A stretch of DNA of 64,000 nt. Origin: Chloroflexi bacterium bin125. GTDB taxonomy: Bacteria > Chloroflexota > Dehalococcoidia > Bin125. Of this stretch, positions 17,056 to 25,545 are shown one piece after another (position 1 is the first letter of the stretch; the number at the start of each line of letters is the position of its first letter). The notes under the pieces were generated by a model, which saw only the letters and a program-made list of their open reading frames with translations, was not told the origin of the DNA and ran no database searches. The stretch is taken from positions 62,001 through 126,000 of the forward strand of contig MPNM01000005.1 of the NCBI GenBank assembly GCA_002239025.1, in the 5' to 3' direction. The position numbers and the translations under genes are program-made.

Positions 17056-19356
17056 ATGACCACCGAGACGAAACCTGCCAGCGATCATGGCTACCGCGTC
17101 GTCGGAACACGACCGATCCGACCCGACGGCGTCGATAAAGTCACCGGACGTGCCCGCTACGGCGCCGACATTGATCTGCCCGGCATGCTTCACGGCCGCC
17201 TGCTGCGATCGCCCCACGCCCACGCCCGCATCCTCAGCATCGACACGTCACGCGCAGAGGCGCTCGACGGCGTCAAGTGTGTGATCACGCACGACAATCT
17301 GCCCGGCGCCGACGACGAGTACGTCGACTTCGGCGAGTCGGTCTCGCCATACAAGTGGGTGCTGCAGAACGTTCTCGCTTCTGGCAAGGCGTTGTACCAG
17401 GGCCATGCCGTCGCCGCCGTCTGCGCGACAGACATGCACATCGCCGAGGACGCACTTTCGTTGATCGATGTCGAGTATGAGGTCTTGCCGCCGGTCCTGT
17501 CGGTACACGACGCAATGGCCGAAGGCGCGCCGATCCTGCATGAGGGGATGAAGACCGTGGAGATGGTCGCCCGGTTCGTACCGGGTGAGGGTCGCGGCGA
17601 GCGCGATTCCAACATCGCCTCACAACTGGAGTTTGAGAAGGGCGATCCGGCCAAGGGGTTTGAAGAGGCAGACATCGTCATCGAAGGCGAGTTTGAGACG
17701 GCCGCTGCTCACCAGGGCTACATCGAGCCGCAGAACGGCACCGCCCACTGGAACTCGGATGGCACGCTGACCGTCTGGGTCTCGACCCAGGGCCCCTTCG
17801 CCGTCCGTGCGACGGTGGCCAAGATGCTCGATATCCCGCTGGCTCGAGTCAAGGTCATCCCGATGGAGATCGGTGGCGGATTCGGCGGTAAGTTGCCTGC
17901 GTACATGGAGCCAACCGCTGCTGTCATGTCCAAGATGACGGGCCGTCCGGTCAAGATGTACATGAACCGCGAAGAGGTACTGATCGGCACTGGCCCGACC
18001 TCGGCGACCTACGTCCGCTGCCGGATTGGGGCCAAGAATGACGGCACGATCGTGGCGGTCGAAGCCACGCTCGCCTACGAAGCCGGAGCCTTCCCGGGTT
18101 CGCCCGTGGGCGCCGGCGCGACCTGCATGTTCTCGTCGTATGACATCGAGCACATGTATGTGAACGCGCTCGACGTGGTCACCAACAAGCCGAAGTGTCA
18201 GGCCTACCGAGCGCCCGGTTCGCCGCAGGGCACGTTCGCTGTCGAGTCGTTGATTGACCAACTGGCTGAGCGTCTCGAACGCGATCCGATGGAGCTGCGA
18301 GCGCAGAACTCGGCCCACGAGGGGACACGCCGCGCGGACGGTGTCGTGATGCCCAAGATTGGCGCAGAGGAGACGATGCAGGCGGCGATGGACTCGCCGC
18401 ACTACCGCTCCGAGATCGGCATTGATGAAGACGGCCGTCTGCTCGGTCGAGGCGTCTCGATGGGCTTTTGGACCAACGCCGGCATGGAGTCGGCCGCGTA
18501 CGCCGCTATCAACCAGGACGGCACCGTCAACCTGTCGGTCGGCTCGGTCGACATCGGTGGACAGCGCGCCGGTCTGGCGATGCAGTTTGCCGAGACGATG
18601 GGCATCGATTTCGACCTGGTCCGACCGCAGGTCGTCGACACCGACTCGATCGGGTTCACTCACGTCACCGGCGGTTCCCGGGTCTCTTACGCAACCGGCA
18701 TTGCGGTCCACGAAGCCGCGCTTGACGCTCGTCAGCAGATGGAAGCGCGCGCCGCGATGATCTGGGACGTCGATGCTGATTCGGTGTCCTACGAGAACGG
18801 AGTGATCAGCGGACCCGACGGCAAGCAGTTCACGTTCAAGGAGCTTTGCGCCCAGATGCCGTCAACCGGCGGTCAGATCCAGGGCCAGGCCGACGTACTG
18901 CCGACCAAGCCCGGCCCGGCCTACGGCTGCCACATCGTCGATGTGGCCGTCGACCAGGACACCGGCAAGGTCGACGTGCTGCGTTACTCGGCTGTCCAGG
19001 ATGTGGGGACCGCCATCCATCCGTCGTACGTGGAAGGACAGGTCCAGGGCGGTGTCGCCCAGGGCGCCGGCATGGCGCTGACCGAGGAGTACGTCTACTC
19101 GGCCGACGGTCGGATGACCAACGCCAGCCTGCTCGATTACCGCATGCCGACCGCGCTCGACCTTCCCGAGATCGAGACCATCCTGGTCGAGGTACCCAAT
19201 CCTAGTCATCCATACGGCGTGCGCGGTGTCGGCGAAGTGCCAATCGTCCCGCCGCTAGCCGCGATCGCCAACGCCATCTACGACGCAACCGGCATCCGAA
19301 TGGAGTCCCTCCCCGCCAGCCCGACCAAGCTGCTGGATCGTCTGTTGGACGAATAG
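17056..19356 (+). CDS. Molybdenum hydroxylase large subunit (XdhA/CoxL-like, form II type)
   Basis: 766 residues, the usual length for the molybdopterin-binding subunit of xanthine dehydrogenase-family enzymes. It has the N-terminal hammerhead domain (GYRVVGTRPIRPDGVDKVTG), the EIGGGFGGK loop, the QAYRAPGSPQG motif that contacts the cofactor, and the near-C-terminal GVGEVPIVPP with the catalytic Glu. The carbon-monoxide-dehydrogenase active-site loop with Cys is not apparent, so the substrate is probably an N-heterocycle or aldehyde. GGAGGAG precedes the ATG. The FAD (medium) and 2Fe-2S (small) subunits that normally accompany it are absent from the surrounding region. Confidence 0.9.
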   Translation: MTTETKPASDHGYRVVGTRPIRPDGVDKVTGRARYGADIDLPGMLHGRLLRSPHAHARILSIDTSRAEALDGVKCVITHDNLPGADDEYVDFGESVSPYKWVLQNVLASGKALYQGHAVAAVCATDMHIAEDALSLIDVEYEVLPPVLSVHDAMAEGAPILHEGMKTVEMVARFVPGEGRGERDSNIASQLEFEKGDPAKGFEEADIVIEGEFETAAAHQGYIEPQNGTAHWNSDGTLTVWVSTQGPFAVRATVAKMLDIPLARVKVIPMEIGGGFGGKLPAYMEPTAAVMSKMTGRPVKMYMNREEVLIGTGPTSATYVRCRIGAKNDGTIVAVEATLAYEAGAFPGSPVGAGATCMFSSYDIEHMYVNALDVVTNKPKCQAYRAPGSPQGTFAVESLIDQLAERLERDPMELRAQNSAHEGTRRADGVVMPKIGAEETMQAAMDSPHYRSEIGIDEDGRLLGRGVSMGFWTNAGMESAAYAAINQDGTVNLSVGSVDIGGQRAGLAMQFAETMGIDFDLVRPQVVDTDSIGFTHVTGGSRVSYATGIAVHEAALDARQQMEARAAMIWDVDADSVSYENGVISGPDGKQFTFKELCAQMPSTGGQIQGQADVLPTKPGPAYGCHIVDVAVDQDTGKVDVLRYSAVQDVGTAIHPSYVEGQVQGGVAQGAGMALTEEYVYSADGRMTNASLLDYRMPTALDLPEIETILVEVPNPSHPYGVRGVGEVPIVPPLAAIANAIYDATGIRMESLPASPTKLLDRLLDE

Positions 19357-19405
19357 TCGAGAGGCACTACAGACGGCGGAACGATTGGCTAGACCATCCA
19401 AGGCT

Positions 19406-19435
19406 CCTGTAGGGGCGACCCTTGTGGTCGCCCGT
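19406..19435. repeat. REP hairpin, family C (at the 3' end of the transposase)
   Basis: CCTGTAGGGGCGACCCTTGT plus GGTCGCCCGTG. GGGCGACC (19413-19420) and GGTCGCCC (19426-19433) form a perfect 8-bp stem around a 5-nt loop. Other copies: 40104-40200 (an inverted pair), 48322-48350 and 57434-57459. Confidence 0.85.
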
Positions 19436-19705
19436 GCTGGAGGGAATCGCCAGTCCCAAGGTTCTCAGGATCGGTTTCCCACATTGAAGGATTTGCCTGA
19501 ATGTAGCTTCGAATCAGGTCGAGGGACCGCTCGTCCCTGACGACGTGTTCAAAGTAGTTGCGTTGCCATAGCCGCTTGTTGAACGGCCTCCAGCGAGATT
19601 CTCTGACGCCTCTGGTGTAGGCCACCGTCGTAAGCGACTTGAATACGCCGACAACCGTTCCTAGGGTGACTTCGCGCATCGTCCTGACGCGATGTGAGAG
19701 GGGAC

Positions 19706-19732
19706 GGGTGCCCACAAGGGGCGCCCCTACAG
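19706..19732. repeat. REP variant inside the transposase coding region
   Basis: GGGTGCCCACAAGGGGCGCC followed by CCTACAG, the reverse orientation of the family C consensus with compensating changes. It keeps the transposase frame open. Confidence 0.75.
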
Positions 19733-20031
19733 AATCGTTTTCTTCGGTGATTGACAACACAGCGTGGACATGGTTGGGCATGACAATGAACTCGTCGAGG
19801 GCGACTCCTGGGAATCGTTCGGGAAGTGTAAGCCAAAGCCCATTGATCATTTCGCCTGCCGCGCTCAGCTGCAATTCTGCATCGACTATCTGTGCAAACA
19901 GCGAGAGCCGATGCTGAGTGACGATTGTGATGAAGTACGGACCTGAATGGGAGTAGTCAAAGTGGGCGTGACGCAGAGAACGTCGCTGCGGGCGTTCTGT
20001 CATTGAGGAGTGGCGCAACCGACAAGTTCGC

Positions 20032-20757
20032 TCATTCGGCGTACTCTCTCGCGAGGCCATCGAGCAGATCAACCATCAGGTGCGGCGCTGAGAGAAATGG
20101 CGAGTGATCGGTTGCCCACTCGACAACTCGATCCGCTCGACGGGCGAGGGCTCGCTGACCCTCAGCGAGCAATGCCTGATCTTCGGTGCAGACGACGTAT
20201 GTCGTGGTGATCTTGTTCCAGGCAGTGTCTCGCGGCGCGTCGAAGGGAATGGCCGCGTCGTCGCGGACTAGCTGAGTCAGCGCGTGCTCGTAGTCTTCGT
20301 CCGAGCACTGGTTGTAGAACGCGTAGCGGATCTTGTCCGCCTGGACGGTTGTCGAGCCGTCCTCGCCGGCGATTACAGCGGTCGCCAATTCGGGGTTGAC
20401 GAAGTTGTCGGGCATCGAACCGTCGGTATTGGGCATGATCGCCGTCAGGTAGACAAGGTGCTTGACGTTGTCATTGCCCAGCGGCGCCGTCGTGATTGGC
20501 ACGCCGCCAAACGAGTGACCAAGCAGGATCGCGGGTCCCTCGACTTCGTCCAGCGCGGCACGCACGATCGCTTCGTTCTCGGCCGAATCGGTGACGCCGC
20601 GCAGCGTCCCGCTTGCCTCATGCATACGGCGTCGCTCAACGGCGACCACTGGTACGCCTCGTGCTTCAAGACCTTCAACGACCTTGTCAAAACACCATGG
20701 ACCGTGCCAGGCGCCGTGCACCAACACAACCGTCGCCGGAGCTGCTGCTGTCGTCAT
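20032..20757 (-). CDS. Alpha/beta hydrolase, esterase-like
   Basis: 241 residues. VVLVHGAWHGPWCFDKVVEGLEARG gives the oxyanion-hole HG motif, GHSFGG carries the nucleophile Ser, and the C-terminal ATDHSPFLSAP contains the expected catalytic His. The overall pattern resembles the salicylate-methylesterase/hydroxynitrile-lyase branch, but the substrate is unknown. It follows the carboxymuconolactone decarboxylase-family gene by 21 bp on the same strand, so the two are likely co-transcribed in a small catabolic unit. Confidence 0.88.
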   Translation of the reverse strand: MTTAAAPATVVLVHGAWHGPWCFDKVVEGLEARGVPVVAVERRRMHEASGTLRGVTDSAENEAIVRAALDEVEGPAILLGHSFGGVPITTAPLGNDNVKHLVYLTAIMPNTDGSMPDNFVNPELATAVIAGEDGSTTVQADKIRYAFYNQCSDEDYEHALTQLVRDDAAIPFDAPRDTAWNKITTTYVVCTEDQALLAEGQRALARRADRVVEWATDHSPFLSAPHLMVDLLDGLAREYAE

Positions 20758-20778
20758 GATTCAAACTCCAATGTCTGG

Positions 20779-21336
20779 TTACTTGGGGAAGCGTTCGCTG
20801 GTTTCTGGTTCAAACTGGACGCCAAAGCTGTTCAACGCCATCGACACGATGTGATACTGACCGACGGCGAAGACGACATCCATCAGTTGCCTGGTGGTGT
20901 AACGTTCCGCGAGTGCCTGCCATGTGGTGTCGCTGATGAACGCATCATGGTGCAACTCGTCGGCGGCGCGCAGGAGCGTCGCGTCGAAATCGTCCCATCC
21001 GTCGGCATCGGGCCCGAGCGTCACTCTGCGGATCTCTTCATCGGTGAGTCCAACTGATTTGCCGAAGCGGGAATGTTGACCGAACTCATACTCCGACTGA
21101 CAATTCCAGCCCGTGCGCAGGATCAGCAACTCGCGATCGCGCGCTGGCAGCGACGTGTCGACCATGACGTGCTGGGTGAACGACTGACGAGCTCGAGCCA
21201 GCTCCGGATACTGGGCGATGGTCCGCTGGACGTTCAGAGGCGAGCGCCCGCGTCCGGAGGCAGAGAGGATCTCGCGCTGCTCATCGGTTGCGTCATCGTC
21301 AAGAACGGGGTCGATTCGGGGACGGGATAGTCTCAT
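20779..21336 (-). CDS. Carboxymuconolactone decarboxylase/AhpD-family protein
   Basis: 185 residues. The helical core includes LPARDRELLILRTGWNCQSEYEFGQH, the family signature, followed by GLTDEEIRRVTLGPDADGWDDFD and a long C-terminal helix region. The AhpD-type CxxC redox pair is absent: only one Cys is near this site, and the Glu/His pair resembles decarboxylase-like members. AGGTGAT precedes the ATG. The actual reaction is unknown. Confidence 0.88.
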   Translation of the reverse strand: MRLSRPRIDPVLDDDATDEQREILSASGRGRSPLNVQRTIAQYPELARARQSFTQHVMVDTSLPARDRELLILRTGWNCQSEYEFGQHSRFGKSVGLTDEEIRRVTLGPDADGWDDFDATLLRAADELHHDAFISDTTWQALAERYTTRQLMDVVFAVGQYHIVSMALNSFGVQFEPETSERFPK

Positions 21337-21394
21337 AGATCACCTGCGCCAGCAACATGGTGTTGCGTTCGGCCGCAAACGCAGGGTAGTGGAA

Positions 21395-21471
21395 TGGTCG
21401 GAGCGGCCGGATTTGAACCGGCGACCTCTTGACCCCCAGTCAAGTGCGCTACCAAACTGCGCCACGCTCCG
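21395..21471 (-). tRNA. tRNA-Pro(GGG), CCA encoded
   Basis: Read on the minus strand from 21471: acceptor CGGAGCG pairs with CGCTCCG; the D-arm is GCGC-AGTTTGGTA-GCGC; the anticodon stem-loop is CTTGA-CTGGGGG-TCAAG, giving anticodon GGG; the T-arm is GCCGG-TTTGAAT-CCGGC. Discriminator A is followed by a genomically encoded CCA. This is a standard tRNA-Pro, flanked by the decarboxylase-family gene and a divergently read small-protein gene. Confidence 0.96.
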
Positions 21472-21578
21472 ACGCGGCTCATCGTATCACCCAACCGAGT
21501 CTGTGCCTCAACGCGAAAGAGAACAGCAGCAGTTCGCTAAAGAGCACAGTTGTTCGACCAGCCTGTTACCATGTGGAC

Positions 21579-21836
21579 ATGGCACTCGATCGGCTTCGCT
21601 TCCACAACATCCTGGTCCGCGAAATGGACGCTCCCTCCGAAACGGCTACAAAGTTGGCAGAAGTGGTGGACGATGGCATCGAACATGCGACGAACGATCT
21701 GGCAACCAAACGTGACGTTGAGCATGCGATCGCGAATGAGGTGAACCGCTTGCTCCGGTGGATGGTCGCTATCGGCGCCACGATTGGAGGCACAATCATT
21801 GCGCTCCTAATCGCTCTGATCGTGCGCGGCATCTGA
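21579..21836 (+). CDS. Small coiled-coil protein with C-terminal TM helix (DUF1640-like, paralogue 2)
   Basis: 85 residues from the ATG at 21579. MALDRLRFHNILV opens the protein, LATKRDVEHAI is the family core, and a transmembrane helix (MVAIGATIGGTIIALLIALIV) ends it. It shares N-terminal motif, order and topology with the genes at 14840 and 55784. The longer open frame upstream runs through the tRNA and is rejected as a start. Function unknown. Confidence 0.75.
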   Translation: MALDRLRFHNILVREMDAPSETATKLAEVVDDGIEHATNDLATKRDVEHAIANEVNRLLRWMVAIGATIGGTIIALLIALIVRGI

Positions 21837-22295
21837 CTACCCAGTTGGCGGCCTCTTGAGCATCATTCCGGCTCGACGACACTTGACTACCAGCTCGCCC
21901 CGCTGATTGATTCCCCGGTGCTCGAACGTCACCACGCCTCGGTCGGGACGGCTTCGCGACTCCCGACGTTCGATCACTTCCGTCTCACAGGTGATTGTGT
22001 CTCCGATGAACACCGGATTGGGGAATGTCGTTTCGTCGAAGCCGAGATTGCCCAGCGTGGTGCCGAGCGTCGTATCAGCGACGCTCAGACCAACGGCGAG
22101 CCCCATCGTGAAGATGCTATTCACGATTCGTTGACCGTGTTGCGTTCCAGCCGAGAACTCGGCATCGAGATGCAACGGCTGGGCGTTGTGTGTAAGCGCC
22201 GTGAACAGCAGGTTGTCCGTCTCCGTCACGGTCCTGGAGGGCTCATGTTTAACTACCAGCCCCGGCTCAAGCTCCTCGAACCACAATCCAGGCAT
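21837..22295 (-). CDS. MaoC-family dehydratase
   Basis: About 152 residues. The ATG at 22295 is chosen because GGAGGAGAC lies about 6 nt upstream. The motif FTALTHNAQPLHLDAEFSA corresponds to the hydratase-2 active site (catalytic His in PLHLD, with Asn where some members have Asp). The closing hot-dog part has VFIGDTITCETEVIERRESRSRPDRGVVTF. It resembles mesaconyl/beta-methylmalyl-CoA dehydratase-like members. It abuts the convergent small-protein gene with no spacer. Confidence 0.87.
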   Translation of the reverse strand: MPGLWFEELEPGLVVKHEPSRTVTETDNLLFTALTHNAQPLHLDAEFSAGTQHGQRIVNSIFTMGLAVGLSVADTTLGTTLGNLGFDETTFPNPVFIGDTITCETEVIERRESRSRPDRGVVTFEHRGINQRGELVVKCRRAGMMLKRPPTG

Positions 22296-22352
22296 AACCG
22301 TCTCCTCCGACACTTCGCGACACCTTCCCGCGCTGGGGGAGGGGGTTGGAGA

Positions 22353-23063
22353 TTAGGCGAAGCGGGCCATGTCGTCGGCGGCGTACTGGGCGACCGCGTG
22401 ATCTGCCCCTGCCGTTTCGCTCAGTCGATCGAGCAGATCGCTCAACTGCGTCGCCGGAATTGCACAGGTCATTTCGGCGTTTGGCATCTGTGTGCGCACT
22501 CGCGAGAGCTGACAGCCGACCGACGCCGCCATCTCACCGGCCTTGGCGATCGCAATGATGTGACACTGCGGCTTACCTTCAATCCGCATTCCAGGGAACG
22601 CGTCGTGCAGCACCATCAGCTGACGCCCGGTGATTCGCAGCAGCACGACATCGGGGTCCGTCGGCGACTCTCCGAGCGGGCCGTAGACGACCTCCTCCGG
22701 CTTCTCCTCGACCACCGGAATGCCCATCGCAGCCTCCGCAGTCACCCAGCCGGACTCCAGCAACGCGCTGACGTCGCCGTTTTCGAGCACGTCGCCGAGG
22801 CCGAGGAATCCGTGCGTCACCGAGCCGACCGAGCAGTTGGCGTGGTCGGCGGCCACGGTCGAGAACGTGCGATCGGCGGCGTGCATCCAAAAGACGCAGC
22901 CGGCAGGCACGCGACCGGTGCGACCGTCGTCCGCAGGAGCGGGCATCGGACTGTCGAATCCGGCGACACCGGAAGTTGAGTCGTGAAATGTGATCGCCAG
23001 CGGCTTGCTCGCCAGTCCCAATGCGCCCTGCAGTTGGTCGGACAGATCGTTCCAGTCAGTCAT
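22353..23063 (-). CDS. DUF169 family protein
   Basis: 236 residues. The family traits are present: an early GLASKPLAITF segment, AGCVFWMHAADRTFSTVAADHANCSVGSVTHGFLGL with conserved Cys residues, and CHIIAIAKAGEMAASVGCQLSR. DUF169 proteins occur next to metal- or redox-related genes but have no proven function. Its ATG overlaps the stop of the upstream cation-exchanger gene by 4 nt, so the two are probably translationally coupled. Confidence 0.85.
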   Translation of the reverse strand: MTDWNDLSDQLQGALGLASKPLAITFHDSTSGVAGFDSPMPAPADDGRTGRVPAGCVFWMHAADRTFSTVAADHANCSVGSVTHGFLGLGDVLENGDVSALLESGWVTAEAAMGIPVVEEKPEEVVYGPLGESPTDPDVVLLRITGRQLMVLHDAFPGMRIEGKPQCHIIAIAKAGEMAASVGCQLSRVRTQMPNAEMTCAIPATQLSDLLDRLSETAGADHAVAQYAADDMARFA

Positions 23064-24406
23064 TCATTCCTGCCTTCATTTGCCAGATCGGCTTCTGCGC
23101 TGTTGTCATGGGTTTGATACGCGGCCGCTGCCGAACCCGGCGAGCGGAACGCTTCGCGCAGTGTCGGCATGATGCTACGCCAGTGCTGCGAGACCAGCAA
23201 CGCAGTGAGTCCGAGATAGATCACGCCGAAGATAACTCTCGGCAGATTGTTGTCCTGGAAGAAGAACTGCGTCAACAATTGCGCCAGGAACAGGCTGAGC
23301 AACGCAAATCCGGCGCGAGCTGTGAGCCGTCTGTCGAGGATCAACATCACGCCAAATGCCGATTGCGCCGCCGTGATGAAGACTTCTGCTCGTTGTAGCG
23401 GGCTCGATTCCAATCCCGTGATTGCGCCACCGGCGGCCATGTAGGCGACCGGGATCGACCCGATCAGCAAGGTCCATTGGTTGACCTTGCTGGAGATCAG
23501 CATGTTGACGCCCATCCCGGCTGAGCCACGCCAGACCAGGTAGAGGGCGGCGAAAAACTCCGGAGACTCGGAGGCCAATGGGGCAATCCACTGGATCACG
23601 AAGAACTCGCCGATGCCAACATCGCGGCCGATCTGCTCCAGTCCGTGGACAAATGGCTCGGCTGACATCGCAATCACGAGCGCCGAGTAGACAATCAGGA
23701 ACGTCACCACGGCGCGGCGGCGTCCGGTCGGCAGGCCGCCGATGGTGGCGGCCGGACCCTCGAGCTCCGGCTCTTCGACCGGTGATCGCGTCAAGCGGAT
23801 GATGTACCAGAGGAACAGCAACCCGAGGATGATCGTGTCTTCGATCGCTATCCGTCCCTTGACCACGATGATGAACGAGTACAACGTCGCAACGGCGAGG
23901 ATGCCGATTTCGAGGCCGATGCCGCCGGGAAGGTGCAGCAGAGGCTCGGTCGGGTCTGCGGAGCGGCGACGCAATGCTCTCCACGAGCTGCGTGCGGCCG
24001 ACGTGACGAGATGACGAGGTCCACCCGCCTTCCAGGCAAACAGGAAAATCACAGTCGCCCAGCCGACGCCGAGCAGCAGTCGGTTGGCGCCGGTCATATT
24101 GGCGAGGGCCAATTCGTCCTTTCCCGGAATCCCTTTGCCCGCCTCCCAGGCGAGCAGCAGGTCAACTGCGTACTCGGGCAGCACGGCAATGAAGGCAATG
24201 ACAGCGACGGAGAGCGCTGCTGGAATGTCGTGCTGAGCTGCCTCGGCGCCAGTCGAGATCAGGAAGGCTGCGGAAAGAATGCCGATGCCGAAGATCGCGA
24301 CTTCAACCTCGGTGCTGGCATGAATGCCGCCGAGGCGAAAGATCAGCGCGGGCAACCCAATCAGGGCTGCGCCAATCAGCAGGGTCCAAGATGATCGAAG
24401 ATTCAC
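23060..24406 (-). CDS. Ca2+/cation antiporter (CaCA family) membrane protein
   Basis: 448 residues, mostly transmembrane helices, from a GTG start. Two inverted alpha-repeats are visible: LPEYAVDLLLAWEAGKG...LANMTGANRLLLGVGW in the first half, and WIAPLASESPEFFAALYLVWRGSAGMGVNMLISSKVNQWTLL in the second. The acidic residues in the PEY and ESPE motifs are the usual ion ligands. It exchanges Ca2+ or another cation against Na+ or H+; the specificity cannot be read. The C-terminal cytoplasmic tail is about 40 residues. It leads a two-gene unit with the DUF169 gene. Confidence 0.88.
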   Translation of the reverse strand: MNLRSSWTLLIGAALIGLPALIFRLGGIHASTEVEVAIFGIGILSAAFLISTGAEAAQHDIPAALSVAVIAFIAVLPEYAVDLLLAWEAGKGIPGKDELALANMTGANRLLLGVGWATVIFLFAWKAGGPRHLVTSAARSSWRALRRRSADPTEPLLHLPGGIGLEIGILAVATLYSFIIVVKGRIAIEDTIILGLLFLWYIIRLTRSPVEEPELEGPAATIGGLPTGRRRAVVTFLIVYSALVIAMSAEPFVHGLEQIGRDVGIGEFFVIQWIAPLASESPEFFAALYLVWRGSAGMGVNMLISSKVNQWTLLIGSIPVAYMAAGGAITGLESSPLQRAEVFITAAQSAFGVMLILDRRLTARAGFALLSLFLAQLLTQFFFQDNNLPRVIFGVIYLGLTALLVSQHWRSIMPTLREAFRSPGSAAAAYQTHDNSAEADLANEGRNE

Positions 24407-24414
24407 TCCGACAG

Positions 24415-24431
24415 CCTACCTTGACGGTAGG
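24415..24431. other. Perfect hairpin before the cation exchanger
   Basis: CCTACC-TTGAC-GGTAGG, a 6-bp perfect stem with a 5-nt loop, sits between the HEPN-type gene and the GTG start of the exchanger, 9 nt from the start. No T-run follows in either direction, so it is more likely an operator or translational element than an intrinsic terminator. Function not established. Confidence 0.4.
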
Positions 24432-24437
24432 TTCGGG

Positions 24438-24875
24438 TCAGTCCGCCTTCTGGCTCTCTGGTCCGATAGACACGAGATAGGTGCGCTCTAGCTGGTCCCG
24501 CAATCTTCCCAACAGCCCCAGCCAAATCGTTGCCTCAAGCGCACTTACGTCTGTGCGTACGTCATGCGAGTAGACGTTTCTGACCGCTCGATTAACTCCT
24601 AGGAGGAATAAGCGCAGGGAAGCGTGCTCATCCCGTTCCTTAGGAGTTGAACGCTGATTGAACTCTAAGATTGGCTTGTTATCCCTAAGGGCGATTTCAA
24701 TAAGAGTTTGCCCATCAATGTCGTCGCGTCCTATTCGCTGCTGCAGTTCATTGAGAAGATCTTGTGCTTCATGCCTTATCGCATCTCGAGGGTATCCAGA
24801 TTCAAACAGACCAAGAGCATAGTCACTGATTCCGAGATCAGAGATCCGTATCGTAACTTGATTCGGCGAGTCCAT
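24438..24875 (-). CDS. HEPN/Ymh-like protein with RxxxxH motif
   Basis: 145 residues, all-helical. The C-terminal half reads GVNRAVRNVYSHDVRTDVSALEATIWLGLLGRLRDQLERT, matching the TIGR02391 (Ymh)/HEPN pattern. R99-NVYS-H104 is the Rx4H signature of HEPN ribonucleases. Codon and base use is clearly more AT-rich than in neighbours. The ATG overlaps the stop of the upstream gene (TGATG), so the two are coupled. A toxin or anti-phage effector role is inferred from the HEPN motif and the pairing; no such role is shown by the sequence alone. Confidence 0.7.
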   Translation of the reverse strand: MDSPNQVTIRISDLGISDYALGLFESGYPRDAIRHEAQDLLNELQQRIGRDDIDGQTLIEIALRDNKPILEFNQRSTPKERDEHASLRLFLLGVNRAVRNVYSHDVRTDVSALEATIWLGLLGRLRDQLERTYLVSIGPESQKAD

Positions 24876-25519
24876 CAGGCGATGAGATTCTGGGCAAGCG
24901 AACGTGCTGAAGTCACTCCTGCACCACGCAGTCGAACAACTCTCTTCGCACTGCGAGGGCGTCCGAGCACAGCAAACTCATCGCTCTTTTGCAGGGTCGA
25001 GAGAAAGTTGGCTGAGTCATACTTGCGATATCGTTGTGCGACATCACGTATGTCATCGCTCAGGGTGTCTAACCCTAACGCAGTTCGTCCTGCAAGTACC
25101 AGCAGGGCGATTTCTTTCGTAGCAGGTCGCTTTCCGGACGATAACTTCTGCGCACTTAGCTGCAACGCCGGCTCTGTTTCATCTAGCCGAAACAAAATCT
25201 CGACTTCATCTCGCGGGACCTGGAGATAGGAAGAGATTGCGTCGCCCCGCAATTCGGGAGTTGAATACAAGTCGTCGCTCGATCCTTCACCGTTCGCGTT
25301 ATCGTCAGATCCAATCTGACTTTCCTCTCTCTCCGGGGCGGAAATTGTTTCATCCCTCAGCATTGCTTCGAGCACGAGCATGAACGCGGATCGCCTAGTA
25401 GGGGCGTCTGCGACTTCATCGAGCTCGGCAGTTGCCAACCATGCTTCCCGCACAACGTCGGCCATGCTTGCGCCGACTTTCGTCTTTGGGATAACTGGCT
25501 CGCGAACGATTGTCGTCAT
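24875..25519 (-). CDS. Hypothetical partner of the HEPN-type protein
   Basis: About 214 residues. The ATG at 25519 is set by GAGGAGAAG just upstream, although the frame is open to 25594. An acidic middle part is followed by VPRDEVEILFRLDETEPALQLSAQKLSSGKRPATKEIALLVLAGRTALGL and a positively charged C-terminus (SAKRVVRLRGAG). No family is recognised with confidence. It is lower in GC than mfd upstream, ends in a TGATG overlap with the HEPN-type gene, and starts 26 bp after the mfd stop. It may be the antitoxin or sensor of the pair; this is inference from arrangement only. Confidence 0.6.
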   Translation of the reverse strand: MTTIVREPVIPKTKVGASMADVVREAWLATAELDEVADAPTRRSAFMLVLEAMLRDETISAPEREESQIGSDDNANGEGSSDDLYSTPELRGDAISSYLQVPRDEVEILFRLDETEPALQLSAQKLSSGKRPATKEIALLVLAGRTALGLDTLSDDIRDVAQRYRKYDSANFLSTLQKSDEFAVLGRPRSAKRVVRLRGAGVTSARSLAQNLIA

Positions 25520-25545
25520 TCTCTTCTCCTCGCTGCACAAGTGTA

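Larger units (their letters stand above)
19389..20003 (-). mobile_element. REP-associated tyrosine transposase (RAYT, IS200/Y1 family)
   Basis: About 204 residues from the ATG at 20003 (open frame up to 20072). Typical RAYT features: FDYSHSGPYFITIVTQ near the start, the HUH metal site in MPNHVHAVL, the region FKSLTTVAYTRG with the catalytic Tyr, and LWQRNYFEHVVRDERSLDLIRSYIQANP. The stretch DSVGAPLVGTRPLSH between the HUH and Tyr motifs is encoded by an inserted copy of the REP sequence (19706-19732), and the last residues (GRPQGSPLQEPWMV) come from another copy (19406-19435). The motifs are intact. It probably mobilises the REP family C described here. Confidence 0.88.

Noticed and set aside
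17620-18711. 363-residue open frame antisense to the molybdenum hydroxylase gene
   Set aside because: The plus-strand frame has complete family motifs; the antisense frame reads as Arg/His-rich shadow sequence.
21429-21836. A 135-residue version of the small protein beginning inside the tRNA
   Set aside because: Its first 50 codons read through the tRNA-Pro region and lack similarity; the ATG at 21579 begins the conserved motif.
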